A stretch of 64,000 nucleotides of DNA. Source: Sceloporus undulatus (Eukaryota; Chordata; Lepidosauria; Squamata; Phrynosomatidae). Under the pieces are notes generated by a model. The model saw only the letters and a list, made by a program, of their open reading frames with translations. It was not told the origin of the DNA and did not search any database. Position 1 is the stretch's first letter; each line of letters begins with the position of its first letter. The position numbers and the translations under genes were made by a program. Shown in pieces: positions 1 through 12,734 of the stretch. The DNA lies in NCBI RefSeq assembly GCF_019175285.1, contig NC_056525.1:120154931-120218930 (forward strand), read 5' to 3'.

Positions 1-817
1 ATGTAACACTCCTAGGGTAAAGATATAAGAGCGATTTTAACAAATGCAAAAGATAGAGGAATCGTTGGAAGTAACAAGGAATACCCAAATAATTACATAA
101 TCAGTGGGAGAGGACAATCTCCCCACCTTTGTATTTATTATGTCTATGTACAGATGGTTACACATAAGCCTTTTGCTTCCTTCATATGCTTTGAGGTCAC
201 TTCCTCCTTCTTTGTTCCGTATGTCAGAGAAGAGAGACATTTTGGGAGAGTCCTGATTTTAGAGATGGCTACCAGCCTATCCCATTTTATTGTAGCCATG
301 TGGCTGCAAGGATGTTTAGTCTAATTATTGTATTTGTCTCCTTCTTCATCCTTCGATGGATTCCTGAGATGATAAAATTAAGGGATTCCTCTCCCTACCT
401 TACTATGAATACCCAAAGCAATTATTCCTGTTTTTAATGTAAATTTCCATTGCACTAGCCCTCTGCACTGTGCTGGCATAAATTCCAGTGGGTTTCTTTA
501 TGTTCAAACAATGAAAGCAGTGATGCAAAGCAGACTGATGTGGCATCTTGGACAACTCAGAATTGATCGGTATGTTGTGCATTGGCAAAGATGTCATTTA
601 TAAAATAGTTAGACCCCACATTTTCTGATGCAGCTATAGTCGACTTAAAAATAAAGAACTTTTTCTAGGTTCTGTTAGCATGAAGAAAAGGATATTAAAG
701 AGACAGGGTTGTAGTTTTTATACAGTATGTCTGATGGCTTCTCACAGATAAGATGGAAGAGCAGGTAGGGTAAGAACCAATGGGTGGAAATTGCAGGGAA
801 ACAGGTTTTCAGCCGAG

Positions 818-1012
818 CCAAAGTGGTGTAGTGGTCTGAGAGCAGGGCATGGACTCTGGAGATCGGGCTTTGATTCCCTGTTCAACCATGGAAACCAACT
901 GGATGACCTTAGGCAGGTCACACACTCTCAGCCCCAGAAAACCTTGTGATGGGTTTGCCTTACAGTTGTCATAAATCAGAAATAACTTAAAGGTACACAA
1001 CAACAAACTTTT
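818..1012 (+). mobile_element. tRNA-derived SINE, ACA-tail family
   Basis: It begins with GTGGTGTAGTGGTCTGAG (A-box-like), continues with a CCATGGAAACCAACTGG motif and a GGTCACACACTCTCAG core, and ends AACTTAAAGGTACACAACAA. This is the commonest SINE in the window. Confidence 0.85.
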
Positions 1013-1064
1013 CCTGCTAAACATAGGCGAAACATCATAATAGTAAAATCTATTAGTTAGAGGC

Positions 1065-1170
1065 TGCTACAGGACGTGGCATGCCCTCTTTCATTGGAGG
1101 TGTTTAAAAAGAGGCCAATGGCCATCTGAAAGGGATGCTCTAGTTGTATTTTGCAATGAGCAGGACACTA
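1065..1170 (+). mobile_element. CR1-like LINE 3' fragment
   Basis: The words TTTCATTGGAGGTGTTTAAA and GGCCATCTGAAAGGGATGCT match the 3' end seen more fully at 13,030 and 35,260. Confidence 0.6.
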
Positions 1171-1269
1171 AGCATTAAGTCTCTTCAGTTTTATAATTCT
1201 AATATACTGTCATAGATATGCCCTGTTGTCTGGTAACTAGTTAAATCATTGGATTTTTGCTGCATTTAG

Positions 1270-1715
1270 AGGCAATGTGCTGTAGTGGTTTGAATATTGG
1301 ACTAGGGGCCCGAACAAACAGGCCAGAATAAAGATGCTTTGGGTCACTTTGGAGGTATGGTATTTAAATGATGCTTGTGTCCTAAGAGGCCAGAAGCCAT
1401 GCCAAAGCCATGCTCTAGCCTTAAGGACTGGAGTGCAGCTTTAGCACAGCTTCTGGCCTCTTAAGATGTGTGTGTGTCATTTAAACAGCATACCTCCAAA
1501 GTAACCTGAAAAAGCTTTATTTTGGCCTGCCTGTTTGGGCCCTAGGATGCTGGGAGGCCAGATTTCAAATCCCTGCTCAGCCATGGAAACAACGTGAACT
1601 TGGAAAATCAAGTTTTTTCAGCCGAAGAGGAAGGCAATGGCAGACCTCCTCTGAATAAATCTTGCCAAGAGAACCCTATGACAGAGTCACCATAAATGGA
1701 AGTAAACTTGAAAAC
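1270..1715 (+). mobile_element. ACA-tail SINE split by a palindromic MITE
   Basis: The head (TGTAGTGGTTTGAATATTGG) lies at 1,270-1,305 and the body (CTCAGCCATGGAAAC onward) at 1,543-1,715. The hairpin MITE at 1,306-1,542 separates them. Confidence 0.85.
1306..1542. mobile_element. Palindromic MITE, subfamily A, copy 1
   Basis: Two long inverted arms (CTTTGGAGGTATG / CATACCTCCAAAG inside; GGGCCCGAAC-type ends) form a nearly complete hairpin. It is flanked by TAG on both sides, and it interrupts an ACA-tail SINE. Confidence 0.9.
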
Positions 1716-4159
1716 ACATAATGACAATTGTCACATGTGCTAGAAATGTCAGGTGTGTGATTTTTCAAGGGATGTTTTCAAGGGGATATGGAATGCACTT
1801 CTTGTAGTAAATTCTATAAGTCACTCAAGTGCAGGAGGAGTGTGGACATTTATTTCCCTTTTGATGTTCAAAAAGTAATTGTCAATGTAGACTGTACTGG
1901 AGCATATTATTTCAAAATAATGGCATTCACATTATCTTAATTCTAATACTGAGCTTTGAGCTACCCCCTTGCATTATCTTTGAAAGTTCGGGATGTCTTC
2001 TTTAGCTCTGCATTAGCATAATGTTCCCAAAGAAAAATAACAATCTGCAATCCCAGTGTGTATCACTAAGCTTTTTATAACTCCATGGAGACAAGTCGTA
2101 GCTCCTTTAATCTTCCTGTCTATCAGACCTTGCCAACTTTATATTCCATTCTTGTACACACAGTCTCTGAGAAGAGGAAGAAAATATGTTCTTGTGGGCA
2201 TGCTGTCAGAGAGCAATGTTCTGAATGTGCCCAGAGGTTGAAACAGTTACTGTTTGAACTATAACTTCCAGAATCCTCTACCCAATGTGGCCAACTGTCT
2301 ATCTGTTTGAAAGCTGCATCCAAGAGCTGATAAAGAAATTTAGATTCAAATTGGTATTTACAAGAGGGTGAGGCAAATTTGGTCAGTCCTGGGACATTTT
2401 CTGCCCTTTCTGGGATCCTCCCAGTCTGCCCCAGATTGGATTGCCAAAAAATGAGGCAGACACCAGATGTGGGTAGAAAGGCAGCATGGTTGCACTTTGT
2501 CCCTCTCTGGTTTATACAAGATTCACAAGCTCTTCAGTACAATTGGTGCATGCTTACATAGAAGTAACTTCCACCGATATGGAAGGGAACTTATCTATGG
2601 AATACAACATTGGAATCAATGGAACTAAGGATTAATTTACCAAGTTTTCATTAACTCAGTGGGTCTACTCTGCTGCTATTTGGATTCAGCCTACAATTCT
2701 GTATTTATCTAGGATGGGGCCTTCCAGTGCTTTTAACTACAACTCTGATAAGTCCCAGCCATGAACGAAGGCAATGGGACTCCAGATACTTCTGTGCGCA
2801 CACAGCACCTTCCTGGATGGAGGTTTATCCATTTTTAACCCTGTTATCTTCCGCACAAAAGATGTTCAGTTTGCACTTATTATTTACTCAGAGGTAAATT
2901 CAACTGAACTCCAAGGGTACTTTATTTCTTACTCAACTCAGGATGAAACATATGCTTGAACTGATGCGTGTGAAAATGCTTCACTAGCTTAGAAAATGCA
3001 CATTGCTATCTTCATTCATCCTGCGTACTATGTGAACTCCAAATCCTCATCTGCATACCTCAGCAATTAGGCCACTTGGGTTAATTATATTTTAAAAAAA
3101 GAACTCAATATCCGTGTGAGCCTCTCATCCTTGCAGTATTGTAAATGTCATTTTCTTTGATGTCAGTTCTGATCCTTTGGTACCTCCTCCATTAGCTGGT
3201 TGCTTCTTTTCTAAATGTCTCCAGATGGTGTGTAAGCCTTTAGAGACTGTGTTGTGAATTATTTTTAGAACATTTTCCTCATGTCTGCTGGAACTAGCAT
3301 GTTATTGCATCTATCCGTTTAAACATATCTTAATTTGCTTTATTTTTCCTCCTTTGTCTCTCACACATATATAAAATATTTGTATTTATTTGAAGTGGAA
3401 TCCTTGCCATCCCAAACAATATATGATTTTAAAAATTATATATAATCAAATATAGTTTAGCACTCAGGATTAAATGCATTTCTAACAATGATGCTTTCTA
3501 TCAACAAAGAATCCTGGAACTAAAACACCACCTGCTTCAAAGAAGATATTTATCTCTTATTAATGAGTGCGATATCCGTCGGGCTTCTAAATTCACTAGA
3601 GAATGTCTCCTTTGGAAAAACGAGGCAGTAAAAAATGGAGATGGTCATGTGTCTTTTGTGTTGATTTCTACCCTCCCAACTATCACTTGGCAATCAAAGA
3701 ATGCTACAACATGATAGATAATTCATCTCAATGTTGTATGGTCTCAAAGGGTGATACCTCTCTTACCAACATTACCAGTGGATAGACATGATCAAGGAAG
3801 CCACAGTCTTGAGTTTGCAAGACCTGAGCACTGCTATTGATAACAGGGTGACTTAGTCAGTGTCAATATGTGTAGCTTTGCAGCTGAATGCAGATTCCTG
3901 TTTGCTACCTGTTGTATGTTTCCTAAACAAGTTATGAGCAGAGAACATCACTAGGTAGCAATAGAGCTATCAGTAGCTTAAGAGGGGAAATGGAGAGCCA
4001 GATTTCCTTCCCTCCCCCAGTGCAATTCTGAACCAAACCAAATAGTCCTGTAGTTGCTGTTAACACCTTAAAATTATAATAAGATTCTATTCACAGATCT
4101 TCTGCCTCAACGCAAGTTTGGCCCTGACCAATAGGCTCAGGGTTCAACTAGAAGATTTA

Positions 4160-4394
4160 GGGCCCGAACAGACAGGCCAAAATAAAGCTTCTTCGGGTCA
4201 CTTTGGAGGTATGCTGTTTAAATGACACACACATCTTAAGAAGCCAGAAGCTGTGCCAAAGCTGTGCTCCAGTACTTAGGACTGGAGCATGGCTTTGGTG
4301 CCGCTTCCAGCTTTGTAGGACACATGCAGCATTTAAACAGCATACCTCCAAAGTGACCCGAAGCAGCTTTATTTTGGCCTGTCTGTTCAGGCCC
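4160..4394. mobile_element. Palindromic MITE, subfamily A, copy 2
   Basis: The ends are GGGCCCGAACAGACAGGCC and the inverted equivalent. The inner arms carry CACTTTGGAGGTATGCTGTT. Flanks are TTA and ATA. Short open frames on both strands are by-products of the hairpin. Confidence 0.92.
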
Positions 4395-5600
4395 ATAGTC
4401 AATGTGTAGTGTCTAGCTGTGAGATTGTTTCTGCTTTGATATCCATTGAGGGATGCAACCACAATGTGTGTGCGCACGTGTGTGTGACAGAGAAAGAGAG
4501 AGACCTACCGTAATTCATGGTTATCTACCACAGATATTTTTTATACCAAATTTGCCCCCTGCCCCTCTACAGGAGCTTAAAAAGAAAGAAAACCCTCTTT
4601 ATTGGTATCCACTGAGGGATGATATTGTCCCTGTCTATTTGTCTGTATGTTCCACATCTGGTGAAGAGCAGCTTTAGTTTTATAACTGGCTGGGGGAGGT
4701 CTAGCCTTTCCTTGCCCATGTAGAATGGACTCCAGTCTGGACACAAACCAAACATCATCTCATAGCTTGATGTGGGACATTTACAGAAATTATTCTAATC
4801 TCTTGAAGAGTGAGGATTATTTGAGGAACTATGGTATTTGGACTACTATAAGTCTCAAGTATCACTTGACAGCACATGTGGCAATCATGCACATGGATGT
4901 TTTAGATACAGATGAGAATCCTGCACCATTTTAACCCTTTGAGACTATAGATTTTAGGTTGGCATCTGACATCAGGCTGGCATTTTACAAGTAAATTTCA
5001 AGCAGACACATAGAAAATGCTGAGCACATTGGGCATCCTATCTTTTGTTTTTAAATCCATGTAAAAAAAGAAAACCTTACCCAGCACACTGCTGTCAATT
5101 ACACAAGACAAATCCTTTTAATATACGTAGACCTTCAGTGGGTTAGGCTGCATAGTGATTTAGGAATCTCTTGTGATTAAAGCCCAATGGAGCTGTGGCT
5201 CTTAATGTGCCTGGTAAATGTAACATCCTTGCAGAGGCTATTCAATAATGTTATGAAACCTAGCATCATCATTCATAGAACCAGAAAGAGAAGTATTTTA
5301 TAGCTCCACTTTCAGAATATGTGTATATGTGCCTGTCTACCTTCAGTGGAGCATGTAAACATTCAGAAAGTGTACAGGGAGAAAAAGTAAGGATAAAAGA
5401 CCATGCAGTGGAGGAAGAATAGGAGAACTACTTTGTATATTTTGCTTATCAGTATCAGTTGTAAGCTGAGATGGGTTTCTGTGAACTGTGAACTTCCCTT
5501 CTGCAGTGAAGAGGTAAAAGATCTAGCCAAAGATGGCGGTAGGGAGATAACTACTTAGAAAAACAAATCTGGTTATCAGTTTTTAAAGATAGCTATGTTA

Positions 5601-5834
5601 GGCCCCATATAGATAGGCCAAAATAAAGCTGCTTCGGGTCACTTTGGAGGTATGCTGTTTAAATGATGCATGCATCCTAATAGACCAGAAGCTGTGCCAA
5701 AGCCATGCTCCAGTCCTAAGTACTAAAGTGCAGCTTTGATGCAACTTCCGTCCTCTTAGGACGCATGCATCATTTAAACAGCATACCTCCAAAGTGACCC
5801 AAAGCAGCTGTATTTTGGCCTATCTATAGGGGCC
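5601..5834. mobile_element. Palindromic MITE, subfamily A, copy 3
   Basis: The hairpin has the same layout, with ends GGCCCCATATAGATAGGCC and TATCTATAGGGGCC. Flanks TTA and TAT share only TA. Confidence 0.92.
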
Positions 5835-5883
5835 TATGTCTCATTCCATATTATAAAGTGGTGGAGGATACTTTGAGACTAAG

Positions 5884-6170
5884 GGTACACCTACACTGTA
5901 GAAATAATATAGAAATATGTGAAGTCAAAGGCTTTCACAGCTTGGCATCCATAGTTTTTTGTGGTGTTTTCGGGCTATGTGACCATGTTCTGGAAGAGTT
6001 TATTCCTGATGTTTCTCCAGCAACAGATGCTGGCAAAACATCAGGAATAAACTCTTCCAAAACATGATCATAGCTCAAAACACCACAAAAAATATAGAAA
6101 TAATTTAGCTTAACACAACTTTAATTGCCATGGCTCCATCCCACAGAATTCTGGGAAGTAGACCAAGTGC
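5884..6170. mobile_element. Aaataatcc-type MITE split by a foldback insert
   Basis: The words CTACACTGTAGAAATAAT on the left and AACTTTAATTGCCATGGCTC with GAATTCTGGGA on the right belong to the palindromic family seen in full at 55,030. The Penelope-like foldback lies between. Confidence 0.6.
5918..6092 (-). mobile_element. Penelope-like foldback with hammerhead-ribozyme-like core
   Basis: The 175-bp insert is flanked by TATAGAAATA at 5,908-5,917 and 6,093-6,102. On the minus strand its centre reads CCTGATG, a stem-loop GCCAGC-ATCTGTT-GCTGG, then GAAAC ATC AGG. This order of CUGA core, helix II and GAAA is the hammerhead layout known from Penelope-like retroelement ends. The outer arms GGAAGAGTTTATTCC / GGAATAAACTCTTCC form a long stem I. 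The core is imperfect, so activity is not claimed. Confidence 0.65.
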
Positions 6171-6175
6171 ATGAA

Positions 6176-6300
6176 AGTTTTTGCTACAGCTTTTGCTCAA
6201 TCAGTCTCAAAGTTGCTATAAGAACTGTTTGAATATTGACATTCCAGATTAACAGAGCTATGTCTCTGAATTCTTTCTCATATTCAGTCTGCTTTCGTCT
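6176..6300 (+). repeat. Interspersed repeat with GCTATGTCTCTGAATTC end
   Basis: The words CTCAAAGTTGCTATAAGA and GAGCTATGTCTCTGAATTC recur at 14,040-14,130 in the same order. The family was not identified. Confidence 0.5.
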
Positions 6301-7269
6301 CCAGCATTACAGATGTAATGTGCACATTATGACTATACATATCATGAGAAAACACAGAAATAGTGCAGGTCCCTAGACAATCATGTTAACATTTTTGTGA
6401 AGAGCAGTGTTACAGGTTCTGGCCTTTGAATAATTCAAGAAGGTCTGTCCAGGAAGGTCTGTCAATATAGAAGACTTTGAGTAAAGTGAGATCGCATGTC
6501 ATCAAGTCTTATTCTTCTGTCTGGGTAACTAACAGAGCTCACTAGTCAGCAAGAGGCTTTCCTTGACAAACCCTTTGAGAAAATAGTGAATCAGAATAGC
6601 CACGATTAGTTTAACATACTCTTGGTAAAGTGATGTAGCATTTTTTTTTACCCCAGATACAAATGCCCTTACATTTTCTTTGCTTCCAGAAGTTGGGGGA
6701 CCAGCTCAGCTTCCACTAGGAGGGTCAGAGGCCAATAGTTGTTTAATGCTTCAGTCAAGGTTGTTAATAAAGCTAGAAAGGCATTGCAGAGGGTTGTTTT
6801 TTTTTAAATCAGTTTTAGGAAAATACCTTTATTAGGCTGATCCAAAAGGGCACAAAAATGTAGGCAAGGTTTTGAAATAGCACATATATTGTGTCTTTTT
6901 GGTTGACCAATTAAATATACAGCATTAGGGTTTTTCAGTTTTTCTTATAGTCAAGGCTCCTTCTGCGTCCTGTAAGTTTTTCAAAAAGTGAAGATAATTG
7001 CTTGTCAAATGTGCAGCAATTCATCCCATTATTATCACTGATCAAATAGTGCTGGTCATGCTGGCATGATCTGTAAAAAACTGGTTGGACCAGAAACTAT
7101 GGTGGGCTACTTTGTAAGTAAATCCCACCATCATACAGTACCATACATTACCATCTTCAGCTGTCTTAGAAAATGTTCTCTGTATCATGCTACTATGAGG
7201 AGGTGCTGAAAAGTCCTTGGCCTGACCTACCTCCAAAATCTGAGCATAAATTTGTCACTGCAGCTTGAA

Positions 7270-7515
7270 AAAGTGTCCTTCTATATTGTAAACTGCCAGT
7301 TTGCAGATGTTCTTGTTTAAATGGTTGTATAGATTTTATAGATTTCAATCTTATTATTGTGTTAAATTGTATATTTAGTTTTTGGATTGGTTGGGATAAG
7401 GGGAAGAGGGTTTTAATTGTATGTTATTTTATGAATATTATGTTATACGTTCCATGTATGTAAGCTGCCTCGATCCACTGGGAGAGGCGGGGTACAAATA
7501 AAGTTGTTGTTGTTG
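7270..7515 (+). mobile_element. LINE 3' tail inserted in mariner
   Basis: An AT-rich stretch ends in AAGCTGCCTCGATCCACTGG, GAGGCGGGGTACAAATAAAG and a TTG run, a typical non-LTR 3' end. It interrupts the mariner remnant. Confidence 0.65.
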
Positions 7516-7519
7516 TTCC

Positions 7520-8280
7520 TGTAGAACAAAATTCCAAAGGAAATCCATGAGCATATGATGCAAATATTGAGTGACAAATGTCTGTCACTTGACAAACACC
7601 AAAATATTTGAATGCTGACCAGAAACAAAATGGAATGGATACTTCCAAGCTGATTTTGCAGCATTTTGAGCTATCTAGTGATAATTTTTGGGGAATGGCT
7701 CATCTCTTTTGATGAAAACTAGCTATGTCACTATGATCCAGAGACCAAACAACGTTGCTTGCAGTGGTGCACTTGGGTTCTCCATGACTGAAGACATTCT
7801 AGACTCAACAGCCAGCAGGAAAGGTCATGGCCACAGTTTTGGGAGACAAGGAAAGTATTCTGAGTATCTTCAGAAGTGCCAGACAGTTCATGCAGAATAC
7901 TATTTTAACTCGCTGTGCAGATTAAAGGAGGCGCTGAGTAAAAATGGTGAGGGAAGTTGCAGAAGGGTATTCTCTTTTGCAGGACACTGCACCTGCTCAC
8001 AGGGCTGGCAAGTGAATGGATGTTGTGGAGAATTTGGTGTTTGAGTGCATAGATCTTCCACCCTACTCACAAGATCTTGCTCCATCTGACTATGTTCTGT
8101 ATCCAAACCTTGAAAAGAGTTTGAAAGGAAGGAAATTGTCAAATGATTCTGAGGTGACAGCAGCACCTGAGCAGTATTTCAGTGACCAGACACCAGACTT
8201 TTGGAGGGAAGAGTTAAAGAAATTTGAGAAAAGATGTGCCAAGTGCGTGAAACCTTTGAGTGAATATGTGGAATAGCATG
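7520..8280 (+). mobile_element. Mariner-type transposase remnant
   Basis: The 3' part is an 86-codon open stretch (8,016-8,276) with PPYSQDLAPSDYVLYPNLEK, the signature of Tc1/mariner transposases around the third catalytic aspartate. It is followed by WREELKKFEKRCAKC as in mariner C-termini. Upstream, other frames give NVACSG, EYYFNSLCRLKEALSKN and similar mariner words, so the gene is broken by several frame changes and stops. Terminal inverted repeats were not identified. Confidence 0.85.
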
Positions 8281-9149
8281 TAAGTTTCATGGTTGTTGGT
8301 CACTTCCTTCTTGGTTAAGCCAAGAACTTTTCAGCATCCCCCATTTGTAGTGCTACCAATCATCATCATATTGGGCACAAAACTGTGGTGTGATTTTCGA
8401 ACAAAATGAAAGCACTGGCCTAAATCCAGTGTTGCATTAGGAGATGCTAGGCAATGTGACACTGCTTTCGTTTCCTTCTCCTCTTTGGTGTACTCTGCTC
8501 TGGAGCAGTTCAGTGGCAAAATAGCCAAATTTTATCAGACTATTGAAGGAAGAAGTTAATGGAAATGGAATCAATTCATTGTAAATGGAAGAAATTGTCA
8601 ATCATCACACTTGTTATTTCCAACCAAGACTAGTGATCATGAACAGTGCATAGTTAATTAATTAATGCATTGGTCCATTTCTTCTAGTTCTACACTATTC
8701 TTGCAAACAGAATAGTTTTTGGTAGTACCATGACTTTCAGCTCTTATGTAAAAGCGCCCTCTGGTGTGTGCATTGAAGACTATTTTTCTCCTGTGGGAAC
8801 AAGCTCCTGGGGGTTCCATGCTATTCAGAAACAACACTTTTTTATTATTGGGAAAGACTTCCTCTCTGATGGCAGGGAGCCAATGACAAACTTTGAAATA
8901 CCTGCTTACAGGCACTTCCTTTCCTTGCATCTTCCAAATGAACCTCTAGTGTTGAACATGAATGCTTGGGCTAAACCTCGGCACATCTTTGTTGCATAAA
9001 ATCTGCAAAGTGAGATGTTGTAGCTGCTAGACGGGCAACAGCAAAAGAATGCTATCGTTTTCAAGCCCTACTTAGCCACCATGAAAAGTAGCATGCTTAT
9101 TTACAGTGGCTAGGTGGAGTCTTGGTCTGACCCTGTATGGCCCTTCTTG

Positions 9150-9270
9150 GTCGTGTCCACACTGCAGAAATCATCCAGGTTGACACTTCTGAAACTGTCA
9201 TGGCCGAGTGTTATCCAATTCTGGGAACTGCAGTTTATTGTGGCACCAGAGCACTGGTCAGCTTGGCCCT
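9150..9270 (+). mobile_element. Half copy of the aaataatcc-type MITE
   Basis: It carries CACTGCAGAAATCATCCAGG, CATGGCCGAGTGTTATCC and AATTCTGGGAACTGCAGTTT. The opposite arm is missing. Confidence 0.6.
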
Positions 9271-9317
9271 ACCATTGGGCACTGTGATGGAGGCACCCCA
9301 AAGGGAGATGTTAGGAG

Positions 9318-9951
9318 CAGTGGCATCACTAGAAGCATGTGGAGGGTGCGGACCACACCAGGTGACACCCGAAAGGTGACACCCACTGCTCCTCAAACAA
9401 CTACATTTGGGCAGAAACTAGAAGCATGTGGAGGGTGCGGATCACACCAGGTGACACCCTAAAGGTGACACCCACTGCTCCTCAAACAACTACATTTTGG
9501 CAGAAACAGGCTGTGGCATTCATCTGCCCCCCCCCCCTTAAAATGCTTTAAAAGATGGTGAGAGTGGGAGGAAGCTCAGTGGGAGGAGAAAGGAATGGCC
9601 CCAGAATTTTTTAAATTTCAAATTTCAATTTTTTAAAAAAATATATTTTTTATTCTTTTAAAGTTTTCTTTAACAACATCACATTTTAACCAAATCTTTA
9701 CTGTGTATATGTAAACATATTTAGGTTGTGCATATGCTATTGTAATTTGAAGGTATAATTTTAATTTTGCTAGTTTTTTATGTCACAAACATTAGCATTA
9801 TCATCAGAAGTATATGGGAATTATGATTTATGAGTAACATTAGTACAAAAAAGCATTACTAAGGATTCTATATGGAGTGAAACAGGAGGTGGTCAGGGGG
9901 GTTAACTATTAGTTACCTCATCGGGTGACACCAACCCTAGGGACGCCACTG
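9318..9951. mobile_element. Non-autonomous hAT-type element with internal duplication
   Basis: The ends are CAGTGGCATCACTAG and CTAGGGACGCCACTG. The flanks GTTAGGAG (9,310-9,317) and GTTAGAAG (9,952-9,959) form an 8-bp target duplication with one mismatch, as hAT elements make. Inside, a block of about 92 bp is repeated twice (about 9,330-9,515). Confidence 0.85.
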
Positions 9952-11789
9952 GTTAGAAGAACAGCAGTGTGTGGTACGTGGTCTATTCTATGTTGACTAA
10001 GAAATCCTGCTGCCTTCATGAATTATAAAGACTAGTATGTTGGCTTTTGAATACTGAATGAGAGGGAGTGCCATCCTGTTGGTTGCCTCAGGTTACTAAA
10101 TGTTTCAGGCTAGTGCTGAGCACCAGGCTGAATGCTAGTGACCCTTTCAGTCATCTGACTTTTGAGCTGGTAGCCGCAATGCCAAGGTCTGGTCATCCTC
10201 ATTGGTGGAATTGATGCTCAGAAGATAACAGGGCTTCACCTCCTTCCTCAAAGATGCTACTATGGTGATGCCGACAGTAATGTTCTAAGGTAGTGAGATA
10301 ACTCTGCTTTGAAACACTTGGAGCCTCATGGGTGGCTTTGACCAACTGCTACATCTTGGAATATTCAGTTCAATTAGGTAATGACACATCATGTGAATTG
10401 TCTGCTTGGCAGAGAAATGCATGGATAGGAGTGTGGGAGGAGACAGAAGAGAGATGCAAACAGAGAGTTGAAAGAGGAAGAATAAATCAGGAAGAATGTC
10501 TCTGAGGGAAAAATAGATGAACAAGTAAACATGAAGGTGGGGTAAAATAAAATAAAATTAAAAAAAACCCATGGTGATGGAGACAGAAATGCAGCTATAG
10601 GTGAAGAAGCCTAATCTACAAACACTGCAGCATGAGTGGTAAAGTGGAGCATAGCACATAAACAGCTATGGTTCTAGTCCTGTCCACTCTACTGTGCTAG
10701 TTTTCTGCCTCCTGGACTTGGAAAAGAAGGCAAAAACCTAACCTCAGATCTATAGTCTTGAAATGATACAATCCCTTCTTTGACTTGTGAGTAGTTAATA
10801 CTTAATTTCGCTGCAGAAGTAGATCCAGCTGCAATGAATTAAAAGCACATCTTGAGTTAAGCTTACCTCTCGATAAGGCAAGATAAGACTGGGCGTGTAT
10901 TAAAAGGGAGAGAACAACTGATGGATTAAATGAACGATCTGCAGGACAGTGATTTACAGGAAGTCAGAGATCAAAGAAACAAATGAAGCACCACACAATT
11001 AATTAGGAATTGCACGTCTCATTAATCAGAAGGAAACAGTAAACAAAAATACTTTGCTGAAAGCATTTGTTGGTTTCCTAGGCCAGGCTGCGTAAGACTG
11101 AGAGCATCTAAAGCATTGATCTTCAGCTTATGGTTCATGCCTGCCCATTGCCAGTATCTGGATTTCAGGAAGGCATGTGTAGTTAGGAGGGCAAAAAGCA
11201 TATTCATAGTATTATGTTTCTAAAATCTGGAAAACAGGAGGTAGGAGGGAACCAATTGTATCCTTAATTATACCTATAATACCATATCTATTATCTTTCC
11301 TTTAGTTTTATTTAGATCTGAGTTACATAATAATTAATATGGGAGGAAAAATTAAGACTCCTCTCAAAGGAAAGCAAAATATAAATTTAACTTACAAATA
11401 AACCAACTCTGCCCAACAGATATGAAAATGGACCAAAGATCTGGGCCAATCCTATAGCAGTCAAACTTGTAATACAATATTAGCATTTCATTTGCATAAC
11501 TTGCAATGAAGCCAACCCAACATACAGAACAGATGCAAAAGGCTCACTGTGACAAGTGAAATCGAGGTTTATGACACGATTACCTCAAGGGTTAACAATG
11601 GCCATTTTGCCAAGGAGGCAGTTAACATGTGAAAAACAAATGAAGTACAAGCTCAAATAAAGAACAAGGGGGTTTAAAGAGGAAACAGCCTAATTAACCT
11701 GTTTCTTCACATCTGTCAAAACTAATACTAGGATAAGGGATGCTTTTTTTCTTAAAACTGACCACAGAATTCAGGTGTTCTCCAAAAAA

Positions 11790-11920
11790 GGCATGGGAAT
11801 GGTGCAGCCCTTCAGAAGTTGTTGGGCTGCAGCCTCTAGCATTCCTGTGGCTATGCTGGCTAAAATTGCTGGGAGATGCAGTCCAAAAACATCTGGCGAG
11901 CCACATCATTCACACCTTTG
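11790..11920. repeat. Palindromic 'ttggactgcaactccca' repeat
   Basis: The left arm has TTGTTGGGCTGCAGCCTC, the right arm GGGAGATGCAGTCCAAAAAC and ATCTGGCGAG. Related copies lie near 24,130, 28,925, 29,305, 31,165 and 60,531. Confidence 0.65.
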
Positions 11921-12501
11921 CCCAAAAAGCAAGGCAAATTGCTCTATAAGTCCTGGTACACAGTGCATATAGAAATCTAGGGTGGCTTAACACCTTGCTA
12001 TAGTTAGGATTTTTAAAAAAGAGTTTACAGTCCTTTCCATATAAACCTGAAAGTTCCACTGAATTCCGCAGAGGTTATGTCTGAATAGTTGTATGCAAGA
12101 GCACACTTTTAAGCTGCTCCGCTCCCCTGCTCATATTCACGCTGAGGTTTAGCTCAGCAACTGCTCTGGAGCCAAGTAGAGTGTGAATTTTATTTTATGG
12201 ACTTAGTGGCAGAGTCCAGAAAAAACAGGGACTGTGCTCAGATGTGATGGGGAGAGCGATGCTTTTTCATGCACAGTGGCTTCAGCAACGTATTAAGGAG
12301 AATAAACAAATGCTGCCCAGTGGTAGGCTGAGCAGTGGTAGGGTTTTTAAAAGAAGCAGCGGTGCAGCAGGTTCTTCAAAAGCCTTCCCTAGACTCCTTG
12401 AACTTTAAAAACTATAGACCAGTATCAAATCTTCTTTTTTTTTGACCAAGGTAACTGAGACGGCAGTTGCCATCCTGCTCCAGACAAGCTTGTATAATAC
12501 A

Positions 12502-12734
12502 GGCCTGTTACAGACTGCCAAAATAAAGCTGCTTCGGATCTCTTTGGAGGTATGCTGTTTAAATGCTGCATGCATCCTAAGAATCCGGAAGCTGCACCAA
12601 AGCTGCACTCCAGTGTTTAGGAATGGAGTGTAGCTTTGGCGTGACCTCCAGACTCTTAGGACCCATGCATCATTTAAATAGCATACCTCCAAAGAGACCC
12701 GAAGCAGCTTTATTTTGGCAGTCTGTAACAGGCC
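12502..12734. mobile_element. Palindromic MITE, subfamily B, copy 1
   Basis: The ends are GGCCTGTTACAGACTGCC and the inverted form. The inner arms match subfamily A except TCTCTTTGG for TCACTTTGG. It lies just upstream of an L2-like LINE fragment. Confidence 0.93.

Noticed and set aside
4157-4477. Open frames of the type MEVCCLNDA... near several positions (4,157, 5,598, 12,405, 28,722, 55,760)
   Set aside because: All are translations of the same palindromic MITE arms, appear on both strands and stop at the element borders.
7042-7236. Minus-strand 65-codon frame before the mariner remnant
   Set aside because: The word GGTGCTGAAAAGTCCTTGGC on the plus strand suggests transposon sequence; the antisense frame has no family match.
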